Of a stretch of 44,699 nt of DNA, positions 21,627 through 29,460 are shown in pieces (the first letter of the stretch is position 1; the number at the start of each line of letters is the position of its first letter). The notes below the pieces were generated by a model. That model was not told where the DNA came from, ran no database searches, and saw only the letters and a program-made list of their open reading frames with translations. Source of the DNA: Clostridiales bacterium UBA7273 (lineage in GTDB: Bacteria > Bacillota > Clostridia > Oscillospirales > Oscillospiraceae); NCBI GenBank assembly GCA_002472405.1, contig DKRV01000002.1, positions 1-44,699 of the forward strand, read 5' to 3'. Made by a program: the position numbers and the translations under genes.

Positions 21627-22822
21627 CACATTTTACCTCCCTGGAGCTTCTTTATCTCGATGCTTTCGACAAAGGCCTGGAACCTTGTGCGGAGCTGGCC
21701 GGCCGATGCCATCGTGTATTCCTTCTCGACGCCGATGCAGGGGATGCCCTCGACCTCGTTCATGTCGTGCACGCCCATGACGCGCTCGTAGCTCCAATAT
21801 TCGCAGAACTTCATCTGAAGATACAGAACACCGTCGGCATCGTAGTCGTTTACAAGCTGCTTGAGATAGCTGCGGCGCTGCACCTGCTTTTCCTTGTTCA
21901 TGAATCGGGGGCACTCGCTCGTGCTCAGATAGTGCCGCGCAACGGCCGTAAGCGCGCTTTCGCCCTCGCGGATCTCGATCTGCTCTCTGCCGGGCAGCGA
22001 GCCGTAGCAGTAGCGGTCGGCAACGACATACACGCCGCAATCCTCCAGCAGCTTCGTGAACGCCGGGTCATCGACCTCGGAGCCGGTCACGACTATGCGC
22101 GCGCGGTAATTGGGCTTGGGATCGACCTTGCGCTTTCTGACCTCCTTGAGCGTTTCGAGCAGCTTATCCTTTATAAGATACTGCGGACAGCACTCGCTCA
22201 CAAGCTGCAAAACGTGGAACTCGTAGCTCGTTATCGGGGGATTGGGCAGCTTGCGCAGCTCGCCAAGCTCGCTTATGATGTCGCAGATCTCGTTGTGCTC
22301 CCCGATCGCCGCGCGGATGGCCTTGTCGGAAATATCAACGCCGTAGACCTTTTCGAGCGGCTCGAGTATGTGCTTGCGCAGCTGATTTTCATAGTGCTCG
22401 TAGGCGGCCTTCGTCGTGACGAAGGGAACGTCCATCATGCTCAGGAAAAAGTCGGGGTTCTGCTCCTTGACAAGACCCATGATGTCGAAATACTCATGCG
22501 CCCTGTGCATCATCTGGCATGTTTCGGACGAGAACATGGCCGACAGGAAGTTGTAGCCGCCCTCCATGCTGCGCTCAAGAATGCTGCGCGTGAACGGGCA
22601 GGTCTTGTTGGTCATGTAGTATGTGCCGATGTCGGTGTTGCTCGTGCCGGGGGCGCGCAGGCGCACCGAGAAGCAGCCGCCGAGGTTGAGCAGTACCTCG
22701 GGGACAAAATAGCAGGTGTATCCCAGCGCCTTTTTCCCATCCGCTGCGGCCTGCTTGACAAGCTCGTTGTTAGCTTCCTGAAGCAGATCCTCAAAGTAGA
22801 TGAGGTGCTTTAAGTCTTTCAT
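21626..22822 (-). CDS. 2-hydroxyacyl-CoA dehydratase (HGD-D) family subunit, smaller subunit
   Basis: 398 aa, first gene of the minus-strand unit. The N-terminal half has the family block GYTCYFVPEVLLNLGGCFSV, RLRAPGTS and NKTCPFTRSILE, and the C-terminal half has the closing block LQMKFCEYWSYERV ... GVEKEYTMASAGQLRTRFQAF. Several of these Cys residues are cluster ligands in characterised relatives (HgdB, FldC, HadC). AGGAGGA lies 5 bases before the ATG. It is translated in coupling with the larger subunit and divergently from a GntR regulator. Confidence 0.87.
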   Translation of the reverse strand: MKDLKHLIYFEDLLQEANNELVKQAAADGKKALGYTCYFVPEVLLNLGGCFSVRLRAPGTSNTDIGTYYMTNKTCPFTRSILERSMEGGYNFLSAMFSSETCQMMHRAHEYFDIMGLVKEQNPDFFLSMMDVPFVTTKAAYEHYENQLRKHILEPLEKVYGVDISDKAIRAAIGEHNEICDIISELGELRKLPNPPITSYEFHVLQLVSECCPQYLIKDKLLETLKEVRKRKVDPKPNYRARIVVTGSEVDDPAFTKLLEDCGVYVVADRYCYGSLPGREQIEIREGESALTAVARHYLSTSECPRFMNKEKQVQRRSYLKQLVNDYDADGVLYLQMKFCEYWSYERVMGVHDMNEVEGIPCIGVEKEYTMASAGQLRTRFQAFVESIEIKKLQGGKM

Positions 22823-22881
22823 AGTATCCTCCTCTTATTTTCACGGACGCACTTCATTACGCCCGATAACGCTCCTAAATC

Positions 22882-22993
22882 GTGAATAATCACAAGCAAA
22901 TATTAGCACATAGCTAATTTTGTGTCAATTAAATCCTTGACATTTCTCAAAATTTGCTTCATAATATTCTTGTGATTGTGATTAATCAATCAC
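22882..22993. promoter_or_regulatory. Candidate GntR operators between dehydratase genes and regulator
   Basis: Two related palindromes: GTGAATAATCAC at 22882-22893, and GTGATTG-N8-CAATCAC at 22972-22993, which also contains the perfect decamer TGATTAATCA. They share the half-site GTGAxT and flank the AT-rich gap of 196 bases between the divergent start codons. Such spacing fits one operator for each promoter. Binding by the adjacent GntR protein is inferred. Confidence 0.5.
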
Positions 22994-23018
22994 CATTCTG
23001 CACAGGCGGTAACGGTAA

Positions 23019-23732
23019 ATGGCATTTGAGAAAATAAGCGTTCCCTCGGCGAAGGAGTGCTTTTTTGAGAGCATAAAGGCGAAGATACTCTCGGGCGAGC
23101 TGCGCCCCGGCGAGAAGCTGCCGAGCGAGCGCGAGCTTGCCGAGAGCACGGGGATAAACAAGTCGGCGATACATCTGGCGATCAAGGATCTTGAGCGCAC
23201 GGGGTTTCTGAGCATCGTGCCGCGCCACGGGACCTACGTTGCCGACTATGTGAGCAGCGGAAATTACGACACTCTGCACGAGCTGCTGCGCTCGAGCGAT
23301 AAATACATGACGCGGCAGCGCATAGTTGCGCTTGTCGAAACGCGCAACGCCATCGAGGGCGGCGCGCTCATCCGCCTCGCCGGCAGTCACACCGAGGACG
23401 ATATTCGGGCGCTTGAGGAATACATCGACCGCTTCAAGGCCTCGCGCGGCAAAGGGCTGAGCGATGTTCGGCTCGGCGAAATGACCAAGGATTTTCACTA
23501 CCTTATCTGCAAGCTCAGCGGAAACGAGGTGTTCATCCTGCTTATGAACTCCTTTGCCGAGATATCGCGCGGTCTCTGGCGGCACTGCGCCGGGCACTGG
23601 GGTCTCGAGGGGCTTATCGAGCAGAGCGAGCACATAGTCGAGCTTATTAAAACCGGCCGCGGCCTCGATGCGCAGGTTTATATAACCGATAAATTCAACG
23701 AATTCGTCCGCGACTGCGGCATTGTTTTTTAG
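23019..23732 (+). CDS. GntR/FadR (FCD) family transcriptional regulator
   Basis: 237 aa. The N-terminal winged helix (about 1-75) has the GntR core IKAKILSGELRPGEKLPSER, then ELAESTGINKSAIHLAIKDLERTGFL. The C-terminal part (about 90-230) is all-helical and FCD-like, with RQRIVALVETRNAIEGGALI and histidines at spacings (HTE, FHY, HIV) compatible with metal or carboxylate binding. It is divergent from the dehydratase genes and likely represses them until an acid or CoA-related effector binds. The ribosome site is weak (GGCGGTAACGG). The stop is followed directly by a short repeat. Confidence 0.9.
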   Translation: MAFEKISVPSAKECFFESIKAKILSGELRPGEKLPSERELAESTGINKSAIHLAIKDLERTGFLSIVPRHGTYVADYVSSGNYDTLHELLRSSDKYMTRQRIVALVETRNAIEGGALIRLAGSHTEDDIRALEEYIDRFKASRGKGLSDVRLGEMTKDFHYLICKLSGNEVFILLMNSFAEISRGLWRHCAGHWGLEGLIEQSEHIVELIKTGRGLDAQVYITDKFNEFVRDCGIVF

Positions 23733-23787
23733 TTTTTTAGAGGCGCATTGACGCAGCTACGGATACGGTAATTCGCCACTAAAAAAA
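23733..23787. repeat. Minimal 55-bp copy of the repeat family
   Basis: The left end TTTTTTAGAGGCGCATTGAC runs through CTACGGATACGG directly into the right end ATTCGCCACTAAAAAAA. This is the shortest copy, only the two ends and their neighbours, and shows the core needed to recognise the family. It pairs an AGAGGCG end with an AGTGGCG end. It abuts the rpsF promoter. Confidence 0.85.
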
Positions 23788-23788
23788 C

Positions 23789-23816
23789 TTGACAAACGGA
23801 GAAAATCGGATATAAT
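23789..23816 (+). promoter_or_regulatory. Sigma-A promoter of rpsF-ssb-rpsR
   Basis: TTGACA (23789-23794), a 16-base spacer and TATAAT (23811-23816). The A-run of the 55-bp repeat ends one base before the -35 and could act as an UP-like A-tract. Confidence 0.88.
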
Positions 23817-23896
23817 GTTATGGTCTGCGAGTATGCGCAGGCTATCCTTGCTCCCGAAGAAATCGGGGGCCAAAAGACCAGAAGGAGGTGCAAACC
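23817..23896 (+). promoter_or_regulatory. Structured rpsF leader, candidate S6:S18 autoregulation site
   Basis: The leader can form an outer stem TGGTCT/AGACCA (about 23820-23825 with 23874-23880), enclosing a hairpin GCTCCCGA/TCGGGGGC (about 23850-23871). The ribosome site AGAAGGAGG starts immediately after the outer stem. Leaders of rpsF operons in many bacteria bind the S6:S18 complex and repress translation; the position here fits, but the fold was drawn by eye. Confidence 0.5.
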
Positions 23897-24193
23897 ATGG
23901 CAAAAGCAACTGAGAAGTACGAAGTAATGTACATCATCAACCCGAACTTCACCGAGGAGCAGACCGCTGCTGTCGTCGAAAAGTTCAAGGCGCTCGTTGA
24001 GGCTCATGGTACCCTGGATGAACTGGAGGAGATGGGTAAGCGCAAGCTCGCTTACGAGATCAACTACATTTCGGAAGGTTACTATGTGCTGATGAAGTTC
24101 ACCAGCGGCGCGGATTTCCCCGCAGAGCTGGACCGTATCCTCGGCATCACCGACGGCATCATGCGTCGCCTGATCACCCTGCGTGCTGAGTAA
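23897..24193 (+). CDS. rpsF: 30S ribosomal protein S6
   Basis: 98 aa from the ATG at 23897 (AGGAGG 8 bases upstream; the in-frame GTG at 23888 overlaps the ribosome site). It shows the S6 pattern KYEVMYIINPNFTEEQ near the N-terminus, LDELEEMGKRKLAYEIN in the middle and RILGITDGIMRRLITL at the end. It binds 16S rRNA together with S18, whose gene is third in this operon. The operon order rpsF-ssb-rpsR is typical of Firmicutes. Confidence 0.97.
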   Translation: MAKATEKYEVMYIINPNFTEEQTAAVVEKFKALVEAHGTLDELEEMGKRKLAYEINYISEGYYVLMKFTSGADFPAELDRILGITDGIMRRLITLRAE

Positions 24194-24204
24194 GGAGACG
24201 AGTT

Positions 24205-24657
24205 ATGCTTAATCACATCACGATCATGGGCCGCCTGACCCGTGACCCGGAGCTGAGATACACTCAGTCACAGACCCCTGTCGCATCGTTCACCCTTGCC
24301 GTTGACCGCGATTTCGGCGGCCGCGACGGCGGCGAGAAGCAGACCGATTTTATCGACTGCGTCGCATGGCGTTCGACTGCTGAGTTTGTCAGCAAGTATT
24401 TCGCCAAGGGCAGCATGGCTGTCGTTTCCGGCAGACTGCAGATCCGCGACTGGACCGACCGCGAGGGCGGCAAGCGCCGCAGCGCCGAGGTCGTCGTTGA
24501 CAACATGTATTTCGGCGAAAGCAAGCGCCGCGAAGGCGGCGACATGCGCGGTGAGCCCCGTCACTCCTCAAGCTACGATGCTCCGGCCCCCTCGATGTCG
24601 ATGGGCGCGTCGGCGTTTTCCGATCTTGGCGACGATGACGGCGAACTGCCGTTTTAA
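24205..24657 (+). CDS. ssb: Single-stranded DNA-binding protein
   Basis: 150 aa. The OB fold occupies about 1-105: MLNHITIMGRLTRDPELRYT, then VASFTLAVDRDF, FIDCVAWRSTAEFVSKYFAKG and IRDWTDREGGKRR. A flexible Gly/Ser/Pro-rich linker follows, and the acidic tip DDDGELPF (last 8 residues) recruits repair and replication proteins. It is the second gene of the rpsF operon, 11 bases after rpsF, with AAGGAGA upstream. Confidence 0.97.
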   Translation: MLNHITIMGRLTRDPELRYTQSQTPVASFTLAVDRDFGGRDGGEKQTDFIDCVAWRSTAEFVSKYFAKGSMAVVSGRLQIRDWTDREGGKRRSAEVVVDNMYFGESKRREGGDMRGEPRHSSSYDAPAPSMSMGASAFSDLGDDDGELPF

Positions 24658-24681
24658 AAATAATATAGGAGGATACAGCTA

Positions 24682-24921
24682 ATGGCTTTCGATAAGAACA
24701 ATCCCAAAAACCGCAAGCGCAGAAAAGTCTGCCAGTTTTGCGTAGATAAGGCCACCAGCATCGACTATAAGGATACTGCAAAGCTTCGCCGCTTCATTTC
24801 CGAGCGCAGCAAGATCCTTCCCCGTCGTACAACCGGTACCTGCGCAATGCATCAGCGCCAGCTCACCGAGGCTATCAAGAGAGCCCGTCAGATCGCTCTC
24901 CTGCCCTATGTGACCGACTGA
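24682..24921 (+). CDS. rpsR: 30S ribosomal protein S18
   Basis: 79 aa. The characteristic sequence RRKVCQFCVDKATSIDYKDT is followed by LRRFISERSKILPRRTTGTC and HQRQLTEAIKRARQIALLPY. The CQFC pair (C15-F-C18 area) belongs to the Cys-containing S18 form. It partners S6 on the small-subunit platform. AGGAGG lies about 10 bases before the ATG, and a strong terminator follows within 16 bases. Confidence 0.97.
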   Translation: MAFDKNNPKNRKRRKVCQFCVDKATSIDYKDTAKLRRFISERSKILPRRTTGTCAMHQRQLTEAIKRARQIALLPYVTD

Positions 24922-24936
24922 TTTTTAAATTCAAAG

Positions 24937-24966
24937 CTCCCACGGCCAAGCCGTGGGAGTTTTTTT
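24937..24966 (+). terminator. Terminator of the rpsF operon
   Basis: CTCCCACGG pairs with CCGTGGGAG around CCAAG, followed by seven Ts. Canonical rho-independent terminator. Confidence 0.95.
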
Positions 24967-25086
24967 GTCGCTTTTCGCGCGCATCACCGCAATATCCGGC
25001 GAAAAATCACGTCTTTATTATCAGAACGGAGTTCAGCTCGCGTTCAACATTATGAAATCTCCTTCTCCACCACCCCCAATCGCATG

Positions 25087-25116
25087 GAGTCTCCACCCCC
25101 CGGAGGCTCCTTTTTT
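25087..25116 (+). terminator. Possible second hairpin before the repeat element
   Basis: GGAGTCTCC and GGAGGCTCC around CCACCCCCC can pair (with one mismatch) ahead of TTTTTT. Those Ts belong to the end of the repeat at 25111. The 120 bases before it (24967-25086) hold nothing that I recognise. Confidence 0.45.
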
Positions 25117-25294
25117 AGTGGCGCTTTGGGGCAGTCACGGATACATTTATTGCGGTAGCCCGGTGTCGAGATTGCGTGCAAAACCGTGCGTGCCTCGAGC
25201 TACGCAAGTGCGATGCTGAATTTTCCACCGCAGTTCCGAACCGGGCCACCAGAGATAAGCGTATCCGTAGGTGCTCCAAAGCGCCACTAAAAAA
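25111..25294. repeat. MITE/REP-like element with a 19-bp perfect inverted terminal repeat
   Basis: TTTTTTAGTGGCGCTTTGG at the left is the exact reverse complement of CCAAAGCGCCACTAAAAAA at the right. The interior is close to the left halves of the copies at 29194 and 41213 (GGATACATTTATTGCGGTAGC) and carries the CCGAACCGGG segment. Its right A-run merges with the folT terminator. Confidence 0.85.
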
Positions 25295-25324
25295 CTCCTG
25301 CACCGGGCGGTGCAGGAGTTTTTT
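25289..25324. terminator. Terminator of the mutS-CPBP-folT unit
   Basis: AAAAAACTCCTGCACC pairs with GGTGCAGGAGTTTTTT around GGGC. Reading on the minus strand it follows the folT stop directly. Part of its A-run is shared with the repeat end. Confidence 0.92.
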
Positions 25325-25836
25325 CAATCTCTGAGGGAGATGATTTTATTATACAGCGTGTCGGAGCGCTCGAGGAAAAACAGGACGAGTGTCTGCACGC
25401 AGAGCATGACGCCGAACTGCCCGAGTCGCGTCAGGAACAGCGGGCCGAGCGGCGGGCCGAACACGAGCGAGATCATCGTCGTGTTGAGGATTAGCGAAAC
25501 GACAAGGCCGTTCACGAGCGCCGTAAGTATGCAGCCGGAAAGCTTCAGACGCTTTTTATACAGCGCAGCGCCGAGGATCGCGCCGCCGATGGCGGCCGTG
25601 ACGGTGAAGCCGGGGAAATACGCCCCCGTCGGGAACAGAAGCGAGCCGACAAGATCGCCCAGCCCGGCGCAGAGCGCCGCCCAGCCGGGGCCGTAGAGCA
25701 TACCGCAGACCATCACCGCGGCAAAGCCGAGGCCGATCTTCGTCAGCGGCATGTTAAGCGCAAGTACGCGCGTGAATATTACGTCGAAGGCGATGAGCAT
25801 TGCGCTTATCGCGATTTTTTTCGTGCTTATTTTCAT
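25324..25836 (-). CDS. folT: Folate ECF transporter S component (FolT-like)
   Basis: 170 aa from the ATG at 25836 (AGAGG 8 bases upstream; the GTG at 25845 overlaps the ribosome site). About six membrane helices. The family signature is GLGDLVGSLLFPTGAYFPGFT, together with IAFDVIFTRVLALNM at the start, which recalls FolT proteins. It would bind folate and work with a shared ECF energising module (EcfA, EcfA', EcfT) encoded elsewhere. It is the last gene of the minus-strand unit, 18 bases after the CPBP protease gene. Confidence 0.85.
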   Translation of the reverse strand: MKISTKKIAISAMLIAFDVIFTRVLALNMPLTKIGLGFAAVMVCGMLYGPGWAALCAGLGDLVGSLLFPTGAYFPGFTVTAAIGGAILGAALYKKRLKLSGCILTALVNGLVVSLILNTTMISLVFGPPLGPLFLTRLGQFGVMLCVQTLVLFFLERSDTLYNKIISLRD

Positions 25837-25854
25837 TATTGACACCTCTTAAAA

Positions 25855-26559
25855 TCAGGGAAGAAGTCCGACAGCGGCGCTGCCGGCGGAGAACACGGCG
25901 ATCGCGTTGACCGACATGTGGAAGAATATGCTCGTCCAGATCGAGCCGGAGCGCTCGTAGATCCTGCACAGCACTATTGCCGCCGGGATATACTGTATCG
26001 CAAGCAGCAGATAGCTTGCATCCCACAGCAGCACGGCGTACTGCCAGACGTGGTAAAGGCAGAACATCACGATCGACGCTGCGTAGGCCGCAACGCGGCT
26101 TTTTTGATGCAGGCCGCAGAAAATTCCGCCGCGGAAGATGCTCTCCTCGACGATGGGCGCGAGGAAAACGGTCATTGCGATGATGATGCCGCGGTCGGCG
26201 CTGAGCATGGTGCTTATGGTCTGCTCGTTGAGGTTGTCGGTGTTTATGTTCAGCTCTTTGAGCGCATACGTCGCTATCATGCCGAGCGCGATATACGCGA
26301 CCCAGCCGAGCGCGAAGCTTGTCAGGCACCTCCCCGGCGCGTCAACAAGCCCGTCGAAGCTGCGGCGCAGGAACTTGCCCAAAAACAGCGCGACAAGCAG
26401 CAGGCTCAGCGCATAGTAGATAAAATTCATCTGCGAAGCGCTCAGAAGGTCGGGCTTTGCCGCCATCAGCAGGCTCAGCGCGATCGGGAACACAGCCATG
26501 TGGAGCACTAAAAGTATCATCGCGCTCCAAAACTCGGATTTTTTCAGACTGTCGCGCAT
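25855..26559 (-). CDS. CPBP/CAAX-type intramembrane metalloprotease (Abi family)
   Basis: 234 aa with about seven hydrophobic segments. The three catalytic motifs are present: EESIFR (E138, E139, R143), FCLYH (F166-H170) and HMSVN (H214-N218). Relatives include eukaryotic Rce1 and bacterial proteins for bacteriocin immunity or processing. Its start overlaps the mutS stop (TGATG), so it is translationally coupled to a mismatch-repair gene. I see no functional reason for that pairing. The substrate is unknown. Confidence 0.88.
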   Translation of the reverse strand: MRDSLKKSEFWSAMILLVLHMAVFPIALSLLMAAKPDLLSASQMNFIYYALSLLLVALFLGKFLRRSFDGLVDAPGRCLTSFALGWVAYIALGMIATYALKELNINTDNLNEQTISTMLSADRGIIIAMTVFLAPIVEESIFRGGIFCGLHQKSRVAAYAASIVMFCLYHVWQYAVLLWDASYLLLAIQYIPAAIVLCRIYERSGSIWTSIFFHMSVNAIAVFSAGSAAVGLLP

Positions 26560-29159
26560 CAGCCCCTCGCTTTCTGCTGAAGCTCGCTGAGCAGATTCAG
26601 CGCCTCGAGCGGTGTGAGTGAATTTATGTCCGTGCTGCGCAGAATGCGCCCGACCTCGTCGGTGCCTGCGTCAACAAGGCTTATCTGATCGTCCTTTTCC
26701 GGCTTTTTCGCCTTCGGCGACGCGGCCTCGGCCTCGAACTGCCTGAGATAGGTCTTGGCCTTGGAAACGACCTTGTCCGGAACTCCGGCAAGCTTTGCGA
26801 CCTCGATGCCGTAGCTGTCGTCGGCCGCACCGGGCACGATCTTGCGCAGGAAAACAAGGCTGTCGCCCTGCTTTTTCGCGCTTATGGAATAGTTATGCAC
26901 GCCTTCGACACTGCCCTCAAGCGCGGCCAGCTCATGATAATGCGTTGCGAACATCGTCTTTGCGCCGAGCTTTTTCTTATCCGCGCAGTATTCCAGCACT
27001 GCGCGCGCTATCGCCATGCCGTCGTAGGTCGAGGTGCCGCGGCCGATCTCGTCGAGGATCAGCAGGCTTTGCCCCGTCGCGTGGCTGAGAATATTCGCGA
27101 CCTCGCTCATCTCGAGCATGAAGGTCGATTGGCCCGACGCAAGGTCGTCCGACGCGCCGATGCGCGTGAACACGCGGTCGACAACGCCGATAACGGCGCT
27201 TTTTGCCGGAACAAAGGAGCCTATCTGCGCCATGAGCGTTATGAGCGCGGTCTGGCGCATGTAGGTGCTCTTGCCGGCCATGTTCGGCCCGGTGACGATG
27301 GCGACGCGGTTCCCATCGCAGTTTAGCTGCGTGTCGTTCGGAACAAAGGCAATATCGCTGAGAGTCTGCTCAACGACCGGGTGCCTGCCCTCGCGGATGA
27401 TAAGCTCGCCCGAGGCATCGACCTCCGGCATGCAGTAGTCATTGCGCACGGCGACCTCGGCAAAGGCGCACAGAACGTCAAGCTGCGCTATCGCCTCGGC
27501 GGTTGCCTGGACCTTCGCCACCTGCTCGGCTATCGTGCTGCACAGGTCCATGAAAAAGTCGTATTCCAGCTGCTTTATCTTGTCCGAAGCGGTCAGAAGC
27601 GTCGTTTCAAGCTCTTTAAGCTCCGGGGTGAAGTAGCGCTCGTTTGAAACAAGCGTCTGCTTGCGTATGTAGTTATCGGGGATCTTGACGTCGCCTGCGG
27701 ATTTCGGCACGTCGATGTAGTAGCCGAACACCTTGTTGTAGCCGATCTTGAGCTTTTTGATGCCGGTGCGGATGCGCTCCTTGGCCTCAAGCTCCGCGAC
27801 TGCCTGCGCGCCGTTATCGCGGATATTGCGCAGATGATCGACCTGGTCGGAGTAGCCGGGCTTGAGTATGCCGCCCTCGCGCACGGAAAACGGGGGGTCG
27901 TCGCAGATCGCCCAGCTTATGCGCATGTGTATCTCCTCAAGCGTGTCAAGCTCGGATATTGAGCGCAGAAGCGCGCTTTTGAAGGGCTTTAAAAGCTCAA
28001 CTATCCTCGGCAGCGCCGCCGCGCAGTCGCGCAGCACGATGAGGTCGCGGCCGTTTGCCGTTCCGTAAACGACGCGGCCGATGAGCCGCTGCATGTCGCC
28101 CATGCCGCGCAGAGTGTCGATAAGCTCGCCGCGCGCGACGTTGTCCTTGAAAAGCTCGTCCACGGCACTGAGCCTGCGCTTTATAGCGATGGGGCTAAGA
28201 AGCGGCCGCTCGATCCACGCGCGCAGCTCGCGTCCGCCCATCGGCGTTTTCGTCTTATCCAGCACCCACAGAAGCGAGCCGCGCTTTTCGCCCGTGCGCA
28301 GCGATTCCGTCAGCTCCAGCGAGCGGCGCGTCGCCCAGTCAAGCTCCATGTATCTTCCGCCGGTGAACAGGTCGATGCGGCGTATGTGCGCCATGTCGGT
28401 TTTCTGCGTTTCGCTGATATACCGCAAAAGCGCTCCGGCTGCCGACACCGCCGCCGGTGCGTCGCCAAGCCCTGCCTCGTCAATCGAGGAAAGGCCGAAC
28501 TGCTCGCACACGCGCGCAGCGCAGGCCATGTATTCGTAGTCGTCGCCGCCCATTTCGAGCAGGCAGCCGAGCTTTTTCTGCGCAAAGTCGGGAATGGTCT
28601 TTGTCTCGGCCGCGCCCTTGTTCATGATAAGCTCGCGCGGCGCGAAGCGGCCAAGCTCGTTGAGAACGTGGCTCAGGTTATCGCCCTCGAACGCCGCGAC
28701 GCAAAATTCGCCCGTCGAGATATCGCAGAACGCCGCCGCGCACTTGCCCGATTCGTAGTACACCGCGCCCAGGTAGTTGCTCTTGCCCTCCTCGAGCATC
28801 GAAGCGTCCGTCACCGTGCCGGGGGTGATTATCCTTATAACGTCGCGCTTGACAAGGCCCTTGGCCGTCGCCGGGTCCTCTATCTGCTCGCAGATGGCGA
28901 CCTTATACCCCTTGGCTATCAGCCGCGCGATATACGTCTGACAGCTGTGATACGGAACGCCGCACATAGGCGTGCGCTGCTCGGGGTCGGCGACCGACCT
29001 GTCGCGCGTGGTAAGCGCAAGGTCAAGCTCACGCGAGGCAACACGTGCGTCCTCGTCGAACATCTCGTAAAAATCCCCGAGGCGGAAAAACAGCAGACAG
29101 TCGCTGTATTGCGACTTGATCTGCTGATATTGCATTTTCATCGGTGTAAGCTCTGCCAT
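26559..29159 (-). CDS. mutS: DNA mismatch repair protein MutS
   Basis: 866 aa, the usual MutS1 length. The N-terminal mismatch-reading domain shows FRLGDFYEMF (Phe-x-Glu motif), the connector and lever follow, and the ATPase has GPNMAGKSTYMRQ (Walker A, about 623) and DEIGRGTSTYDGMAIA. It recognises base mismatches and recruits MutL, encoded 3 kb away on the other strand. The annotated ATG begins MAELTPMKMQY and has no ribosome site close by. The nearest, GGAGA, lies within a repeat end about 23 bases upstream, beyond a GCGCTAAAGCGC hairpin. Met7 and Met9 are alternative starts but also lack a site. Confidence 0.95.
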   Translation of the reverse strand: MAELTPMKMQYQQIKSQYSDCLLFFRLGDFYEMFDEDARVASRELDLALTTRDRSVADPEQRTPMCGVPYHSCQTYIARLIAKGYKVAICEQIEDPATAKGLVKRDVIRIITPGTVTDASMLEEGKSNYLGAVYYESGKCAAAFCDISTGEFCVAAFEGDNLSHVLNELGRFAPRELIMNKGAAETKTIPDFAQKKLGCLLEMGGDDYEYMACAARVCEQFGLSSIDEAGLGDAPAAVSAAGALLRYISETQKTDMAHIRRIDLFTGGRYMELDWATRRSLELTESLRTGEKRGSLLWVLDKTKTPMGGRELRAWIERPLLSPIAIKRRLSAVDELFKDNVARGELIDTLRGMGDMQRLIGRVVYGTANGRDLIVLRDCAAALPRIVELLKPFKSALLRSISELDTLEEIHMRISWAICDDPPFSVREGGILKPGYSDQVDHLRNIRDNGAQAVAELEAKERIRTGIKKLKIGYNKVFGYYIDVPKSAGDVKIPDNYIRKQTLVSNERYFTPELKELETTLLTASDKIKQLEYDFFMDLCSTIAEQVAKVQATAEAIAQLDVLCAFAEVAVRNDYCMPEVDASGELIIREGRHPVVEQTLSDIAFVPNDTQLNCDGNRVAIVTGPNMAGKSTYMRQTALITLMAQIGSFVPAKSAVIGVVDRVFTRIGASDDLASGQSTFMLEMSEVANILSHATGQSLLILDEIGRGTSTYDGMAIARAVLEYCADKKKLGAKTMFATHYHELAALEGSVEGVHNYSISAKKQGDSLVFLRKIVPGAADDSYGIEVAKLAGVPDKVVSKAKTYLRQFEAEAASPKAKKPEKDDQISLVDAGTDEVGRILRSTDINSLTPLEALNLLSELQQKARG

Positions 29160-29454
29160 CTTTTCAGTAGCGCTTTAGCGCTTCTCCTATACGTTTTTTC
29201 AGAGGCGCATTAAAAGTTTACGGATACATTTATTGCGGTAGCCCGGTAACGAAACAATGGATCAAACCATAACGTTTCGCGTCCCGGAAAATTTGTGCTA
29301 TATTAGTGCAAAATCTACGTCTGCACCCTTTGTCTTCCCCTGCACTCTGTAGGGAACGGATTTATCCGTTCCGCATGTTACGGTCTTGCCGGCAGCTCCC
29401 GGTCGGGACACCGCAATATCCGTATCGGCAGCAGCGTAAATGCATCTCTAAAAA
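29160..29454. repeat. Repeat ends and full element between mutS and the RAYT gene
   Basis: 29160-29193 is an element end of the AGCGCTTTAGCGC-CTCCTATACG type, shared with the gyrA upstream region. A full element runs from TTTTTTCAGAGGCGCATTAA (29194) to ATGCATCTCTAAAAA (29454). The REP palindrome GGAACGGATTTATCCGTTCC lies at 29353-29372. The element ends 6 bases from the RAYT stop codon. Confidence 0.78.
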
Positions 29455-29460
29455 CGGCCT

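Noticed and set aside
20220..21791. Long plus-strand open frame opposite the dehydratase subunit
   Set aside because: No domain, His/Ala/Val-rich composition typical of an antisense frame; the minus strand has family blocks and coupled starts.
25289..25324. Reading the hairpin as part of the repeat family rather than a terminator
   Set aside because: Only the A-run is shared; the CTCCTGCACC stem does not occur in other copies and directly follows the folT stop.
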